A stretch of 64,000 nt of DNA from Morinoia aosen (Eukaryota > Arthropoda > Malacostraca > Amphipoda > Talitridae). The notes beneath the pieces were generated by a model that did no database searches, was not told the origin of the DNA, and saw only the letters and a program-made list of their open reading frames with translations. This document shows, piece after piece, positions 57,597 to 64,000 of this stretch (position 1 is the stretch's first letter; every line of letters starts with the position of its first letter). Location: the NCBI GenBank assembly GCA_030386875.1, contig CM059567.1:55288020-55352019 (forward strand), in the 5' to 3' direction. The position numbers and the translations under genes are program-made.

Positions 57597-59717
57597 GTCT
57601 GGCACAAAATATTTGCAATACAGGAAGAAGAGTTGTAAGATTAGTTCAGGTGAAAAGTTCTACGGAAATCGTTTCAAGTATTATGTGAAAAAAAGATATA
57701 TGTACAATATTGTGATCAATTTGTCATAAATATTGCACTATAAATATTTCTGCAAAAAGGGTAATGAATTAGAAGTCACGGATTTCATTTTTAAAGTCAA
57801 CTTTTGCAAAAAGGAATGATTGTAATTTTTTTACACCGCTGATGAATTCTTGATTTTACTCTTCGTTGTAAATGTCGCATTCTTAACAAAAATCATGCAA
57901 GGCAAATGACTTCCTATTTTAATAGGAACGTCATGAAGTGCACCGAGCGAGGCACATGCAGGTACTATATATCCTTCTATTTACGCCATAAAATTCTTAA
58001 GCATCGACAAACTCCCACATCTAAATGATATCTATCAGACAAATAAAATTCAGAATTACTTCATTTTAAGAGCATCTATTCCATGACTGAGAGATTTGCG
58101 ATGAAGAATAAAAACTAGTGCAACGAAAAGATTTTCTATACAAAACTAGGCCGCATACTAAACAAATATCGCGCCTTAATTCCAACGCAGAATGTCGGCA
58201 TTGCCACAATTCACTTCAGATGTGCTTAAAAAATTTAGTGTCTCTGTTGCAAATCTTCTGATTCATATGTACAAATCTTAATAAATATCGATTTTCTTAG
58301 TTTATTCCTTGAAATATTCAAGTGTATATTCCCTCCTGATTTTATTTCTTTGTTATGGAACAATCAGATAATATTGACAACTGGCCAATACAACCTGTTC
58401 TGGTGCTGTTGTTTGGCTGTCAGGAAAGTGGCAAAAATATGTATTTACTGTAGATAATCAGAGTCCGAACGATATGTCAAATTCTGCACAGAATGCTCCC
58501 TCTTCTAAAACTTTAGAGTGTAGCCTTTGATTTTCGGTTTATCTATTTTCAACTAATTTCAATTAAATATTATTTCTAACATTTCCACACAGCTGGTACA
58601 TGCTCAGAATTTCTTGAAGTTGATGAAATTGTAGTTTTACCATTTGTATTTATATTAACAGCAATCGTTACAACTGAAAATGAGGTTATTATTCTTTTGA
58701 GCAATGGAGATATTAGCCTTTTTTTGAAGATGTAATTTTAACGCCATTCAAGTACACATTGTAAGTGCAGTTCTTGATTTGACTCAATGGAAGGTTAGTG
58801 ATACTTTTACTCGGCTTTAGTATTTTTTTCGTCACAAATTATTTGAGAGCAGCTTGTAACGAGGATTAGTACCTACTCCTCAAAGAGAAGAACAAACGAA
58901 ACAATATGGTCTGATGCGAGCGAAACGACAGCCAACAAAAGAAGAAGTTAGTTGTATTTATGTCATTTAACCTTGCATTATAGCAATTTATTTAATATAA
59001 CGCCAGGTAATGTTAGTTTATTTCAGTAAACCATAGAGTAATAAAGGCTTTCAAAGGAGTCGAAAGAAATAGCACTCGCACATAGCGATTTAAAAGAAAG
59101 AAAGTGACTGCCTACGGCTAGCGACACGCCAGTGATTTAAAAGAAAGAAAGTGACAGCAGTTGCTTGTAACAACCTCTGCAGAGTAACTTGAAAGACAGT
59201 TTTTTTAAGTATTGTGCGAAAATTGTGTGTATAAACGGAGAAAAATGGGCTTAATTTGTTAAAAACAGACGCTGAAATTTTCCTGGAGTGCTAAGCAGAA
59301 ATGAATTGTGCTTCATTGACCGAAAGTAGAGTCGAAGAATAGCATCAAACACCTTCACACCAATTTATACAAGGTGCGTATAAATTAAATGATTTTAATT
59401 TGTTCATTAATTTTTAAGTTTTAAATTATCAATTTGCAGGCTGATTTCCTTTCCATTGGCTTTGAATTCCATTAGCCTGATCGAAATGAGAAAAACGGAA
59501 TAAGCGTTATGAACTCACTTGTCAATTTTAAGGAATTCTAGTGCTTGAATGCCCCCATCCGCAGCCCACAAGACGGTTTCAATGGTTTAGCTTTAAAGTT
59601 TGGATAATTCTCCTAATTTTAACACCATATCGAATATGTAGTTGTGAAAAAGATTCGAGCTCGATTTGGTAGGTTGTCGTACAGACAAAAAAAAAACGAC
59701 AACCAAACATTTTTATT
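57597..59717. other. no genes seen; one short duplication
   Basis: Very AT-rich and without even short frames of note. GATTTAAAAGAAAGAAAGTG occurs twice, at about 59088 and 59134, 46 bp apart. Confidence 0.5.
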
Positions 59718-59832
59718 ATTTTACAGTCTTTATACAGTCATTCTACTGTCATTTCACAGTCATTTTACAGTCATTTAAAAATCATTTTACAATCATATCA
59801 CAGTTATTTTACAATTATTTTACAAATATTTT
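59718..59832 (+). repeat. 11-bp tandem repeat (CATTTTACAGT)
   Basis: About ten imperfect units of CATTTTACAGT with T/A and G/A variants (CATTTCACAGT, CATTTTACAAT, TATTTTACAAT). The later units are the most AT-rich. Confidence 0.9.
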
Positions 59833-62800
59833 GTCTTCATTTCGTCGTTTGATCTGGCCAGGCACAAGCTCTTCAGTTTTTTCAAAGCTCATCATTGTCT
59901 GAAATTGATCAATTTTTAGCGCTGGAGGTGGAATGTTCAAAGTCCGAAGCGTTAGCTGTTAAAATATTCATTAATTAAAATGTTTCTTCACTCATTGGTA
60001 TTTACTTTCATCCGTAGAAATCGATCAATTAATATTTTAATAATACGATCACTTTCGTAACCGAACATCCGTTCTCAAATAACGAATTCCACATTCACGA
60101 AGAGTCACAAAAAGACAGCATAAGCAAAAAAGTCAACAAGCAAGTCATGACCAAGATCAGAAAAATGAACATCGTGCGTCTGGCAGCCCGTGAATGAATC
60201 TCCACGTGACGCCACGCTGGCGCGACAACAATGCCGCCTCGCCCTGCCAGACGTATGTCTTTAACACCTCTTTATAAAGAGCTACAATCATTGATGGAAT
60301 TCCTATACATCTGGGTGAATGGATGATGTTTTTACGTATGAGAGGCGTAGAGCAACGCTTGACTGTCATCCCGTGATGGTGCTACAATGAAATTACAGGT
60401 CTCGACTACTCTTATACAATCGCAGGTCTGAGCTATACTAACACAATTGTCGGTCTCAGGTATAATTGTCGTAGCGAAGCGAAGAGACTGCAGCAAGGTT
60501 TGTGACTGAGGGAAATTACATTCATTCTAATAGAGCTCATTTTATTGTTATTAAGTAAAGGCGTGAGAGATCCGATGTCGTATCTGAAGCTGTCAATAGC
60601 TCCCTAAATTGCAGTGTGTCTTGAGTGATATTTAGTGGGGTTTGCTGCTGTCTTTTTTAGAGACGAGTTCCGCATGTCTCGGTGAGTAGTTTTGTGTTGT
60701 TGCTTGTTGTGTTGCTCATGGTGTGTGCAGCATTGCTGGTGGTGTGTGCAGCATTACTGGTGGTGTATGCGTTGTATGACTCTCATGCAGGTTTCAGGTT
60801 TCAGGTTTCAATACGCAGCCCACAGGTAGCTATACTCAAATTTGACCATTGTACTAGACTTAAAGAAAAATTCTACCTCTGTATCACCTGTGGTAAATAA
60901 ATTGTTTAAATTTAAATTGTTTAAATATTCACCATTCATGCCTGAGATCTTCACACGTACTGTGAAGTACCAGGTGTAATTTATGAACTGTATCGACTGA
61001 GACTGGCGGCATCGAAACTCAACTTTGAATGAGTATGGTATTCGCATGGAAACTTTCGAGAAAAAATACGGCTTAGCAAATACATTTTGCCATTGCTGAT
61101 TGCATCAATGAATTGCGGTACAAAGAATTGCGTGATCTATCCGAGAAATTATAATTGCAGGTACCTGTGTTCGGGTTAACTAGTCTTTTCCCATAGGTGT
61201 GATGCGTCACTATGTCGTTGATGCACGTACGCATGACAATATGCAAAGTTCAGCTTGATACAAAGGGGCTCCTAGTTTGTCCACAGAGGTGGGACCTCTG
61301 TTCTACAATGCACGTCATCATTTCATCTGAACACGTCGGTCCTGGCATTTACCTCTCCTCAGTTCAAGGCTGCTCTCTAGGCCCGTGAAATTAGCCCGTG
61401 TCTGCCTACTGCGGACCGGAGTTGTCCTTGCCGGACGCCACATACCGCCGTGTCAAAAAATTACTCTTCGGGGGATATCCGGGGTCGTGCCACGGTGTCT
61501 TTTTATGGTTATTTCAAGAGGAGGCAGGTTGCGATACATTGAGTTTGATTAGCTTACGTTGAAATTCGTTCAGATTTGGCCACATCAGATGAGTTCGGTA
61601 AACGCCTGTTTGTTTTGTTATGTGCTGATGTTAGGGATGAGGCTTGGTGCTAAAGTTAGAATGATAAGAATTATATTGAAATTTTTACGTGTGTAAGGAG
61701 AAGAGATTAGTTGTCGCACTTGAGGAGAAAAAGTACAATCGTATTTACTTTGCATTGAATGACTGGACAACAAATACCTGCCTTTGCTTAAAATTAAAGT
61801 AAACGTATCCATTACCAATTTGGACGTCAAACAGAACACAAATTCCAAGCGTCACTAGGAAAAGCGAAACCGCCCTGCCTTCCTTGCCTGCAAAAACCAG
61901 GCGCCTGAGGAACAAGAGCGGCAGCTCGCTAGGAGAGAACAACCCTTTGGTGTTGTGATGCTATCTCCTCGCTTTCAATCTAGGAAAAGCTTTTAGGGAA
62001 ACAATGGAGCAACGACGCTTCTCACCAAACTTGGGGCCGCAACTTACACGCAGACATCGCACGGTCAACCTTCCGACGACTCCACCCTTTGATTGCCCAG
62101 CCGACCCAAAACTGTAGCGGCTGCAGTCTTCGTGGCACGCTGAGGTTTTTTTCTGGCACGGAAATGTCTTTAAATAAACGCTCTCACTTTTTATAAAATG
62201 AAACTTATACGAACTCTTTGATCATTCCATCCATAAAGTTTGTAAATCTGTCAGCGATGTTGAAATAATCGGGCAGTGCATCTGTGTAATTATGTTTTAT
62301 CAGAGTCCGTTGTGAGGGAGAGCTTCATTGTAACCGAAGACTAAGACAATTTATGAGGTAATATAAACACTCCTTGCATTCTTGAGGCACAGGAGCTAAA
62401 TTAAATTAACTGCGACAAAGGTTTGGAATCTGCTACGCTCACTTCATATTTATGCGAGTGAGGATAGACGCGCTTTGCAGCTAACGATGACCGTTCGGGT
62501 CCAAATTCTGGCACCGAAGGAAGACAGCTGTGGCCGTTCGGGCTCGTCACGGCACAGCGCATCCGCGTTCTTGGGCGCCGCTCAGTCAGAGCTTCTCCAA
62601 ACGTGGATGAACTTCAATCGGATGAACTTCACTGGCGCCCCTTCCGACGTTCTTGCGCTAAATCGAAGTCGATCCAACTCCTCACGACTCTGAACTCAAG
62701 GAAGCTTTGTCGTTCTTTTTGTTGACGGCATCCGAGGTACCTGAAGACATGAGGCCTTAATTTGGCTGGCACCGTATGAAAAATGTACTTCATATTTTCT

Positions 62801-63340
62801 GAAATATTAGCTGTGTTATTTGCAGTTGGGATCATTTCGCGGTGAAATTTTCGCGAAGTTACTGACAGCTCACTGGTGGAGAAGCGGCCATTGAAGAAGT
62901 GCAGTGCAAGGGCTACATAATCCTACATTGTTGTCTTGCAGTGTGTGTGGGTGTGTGTGTGTGTGAGTGTGCTGCTGCTGCTGCTCTAACTCAGGCAGAG
63001 AGTATGTAGCTTTGTAGTGATCTCTCTCTAACCGCAATGAAAATTTCTGCTCGTGCATCGTGGGATAATTTTGAAATAAGTTTACTTAATATACTTACAG
63101 AAATTTGGTTGAGAAGACGCTGATAGATGAACTGGAAGAGATGGACATCAGCTACATTTCCGGTCATAAATCGGTTAATCGAGTATGAGCTAAATTTAAG
63201 ACATTCTATATTCGTTAGGTGCACTTGCATGTTGTGTCATCAATTCTATGCAGGATACACATACGAGCGATTGGACTATGACCGGACAATGAACTGTAAT
63301 ACTTAATTACGGTAACACTTATAAACAGAGTCTTGGTCAC
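59833..63340. other. about 3.5 kb without supported genes; small repeats
   Basis: A 21-bp unit (GGTGTGTGCAGCATTGCTGG-type) is repeated three times at about 60715-60772, and CAGGTTT three times at about 60788-60807. A CATGTCTCG then GTGAGTAG at about 60673-60690 resembles a short first exon with a donor, but nothing supports it. A (GT)n tract followed by (CTG)n lies at 62940-62986. GC-richer patches at about 61340-61500 and 62490-62700 have unrecognised frames. Confidence 0.45.
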
Positions 63341-64000
63341 GTTAGTGAATATCAATCTTCTATTTGCCTCAGTTTAAACATTCATCCCGTGAATATCAAT
63401 CTACCATTTGCCTCAATTTCAATACTCATCACGTGAATATCAATCTACCATTTGCCTCAATTTCAATACTCATCACGTGAATATCAATCTCCCATTTGCC
63501 TCAATTTCAATACTCATCACGTGAATATCAATCTCCCATTTGCCTCAATTTCAATACTCATCACGTGAATATCAATCTACCATTTGCCTCAATTTCAATA
63601 CTCATCACGTGAATATCAATCTTCCATTTGCCTCAATTTCAATACTCATCACGTGAATATCAATCTCCCATTTGCCTCAATTTCAATACTCATCACGTGA
63701 ATATCAATCTACCATTTGCCTCAATTTCGATACTCATCACGTGAATATCAATCTCCCATTTGCCTCAATTTCAATACTCATCACGTGAATATCAATCTCC
63801 TATTTGCCTAAATTTCAATACTCATCACGTGAATATCAATCTCCCATTTGCCTCAATTTCAATACTCATCACGTGAATATCAATCTCCCATTTGCCTCAA
63901 TTTCAATACTCATCACGTGAATATCAATCTCCTATTTGCCTCAATTTCAATACTCATCACGTGAATATCAATCTCCCATTTGCCTCAATTTCAATACTCA
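63341..64000 (+). repeat. 44-bp satellite array, about 15 units, continues past the window
   Basis: The unit is CGTGAATATCAATCTCCCAT, TTGCCTCAATTTCAATACTC, ATCA, exactly 44 bp from 63388 onward. The first copy (from 63341, GTTAGTGAATATC and TCAGTTTAAACATTCATCC) is the most diverged and marks the array edge. Variation is mainly at one position pair (CTCCCATT, CTACCATT, CTTCCATT, CTCCTATT). Every junction between units creates a CACGTG palindrome. The array is cut by the window end. Confidence 0.97.

Noticed and set aside
58909..58930. CTGATGCGAGCGAAAC resembling a hammerhead core
   Set aside because: The A after CUGAUG is missing and the stem II space is only four bases, so it cannot form the ribozyme.

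Overview
This is an AT-rich stretch of a eukaryotic, almost certainly animal, nuclear genome; an arthropod is the best guess. I found no bacterial gene organisation and no long single-copy open reading frame. The longest open frames, about 415 to 424 codons on both strands, lie inside a 30-bp satellite and are artefacts of a repeat period divisible by three. The transposon families seen (Tc1/mariner, hAT-type MITE, TTAA-flanked piggyBac-like MITE, tRNA-derived SINE) and the many short tandem arrays fit a repeat-rich arthropod-type genome. The species cannot be named from sequence alone.

Layout. 0-6 kb holds a CpG-rich block, a three-copy 85-bp repeat, a 28-bp satellite (1337-1990), an unexpanded relative of that satellite (5100-5216) and a four-copy 105-bp repeat. 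6-22 kb is mostly featureless AT-rich DNA with one palindromic MITE (6192), a hAT-type MITE with an 8-bp target duplication (13742-13921) and several small tandem arrays. 21-32 kb has 33-bp, 21/27-bp and about 140-bp tandem arrays, a short Tc1-like helix-turn-helix remnant, a second palindromic MITE (28429) and a compact direct-plus-inverted duplication (30951-31138). 34-46 kb has a tRNA-derived SINE, a (TA)n palindrome, one weak candidate exon (36005-36124), a CpG-rich segment with a strong splice donor (37545-37853), two diverged copies of a 0.4-kb sequence and a faint reverse-transcriptase relic. 48-58 kb is the densest part: a two-unit seed of the 30-bp satellite, a lone mariner terminus, two of the three TTAA MITEs, the 1.4-kb 30-bp satellite, a four-copy 81-bp repeat, a decayed Tc1 element and a third palindromic MITE. 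The window ends inside a 44-bp satellite (63341 onward).

No gene system is visible. The parts that relate to each other are repeat families: two MITE families with three copies each, and two satellites that each have an unexpanded counterpart elsewhere in the window. If the candidate exon is real, the window is probably intronic or intergenic sequence of a gene with very long introns. All identifications are by eye, without database searches.
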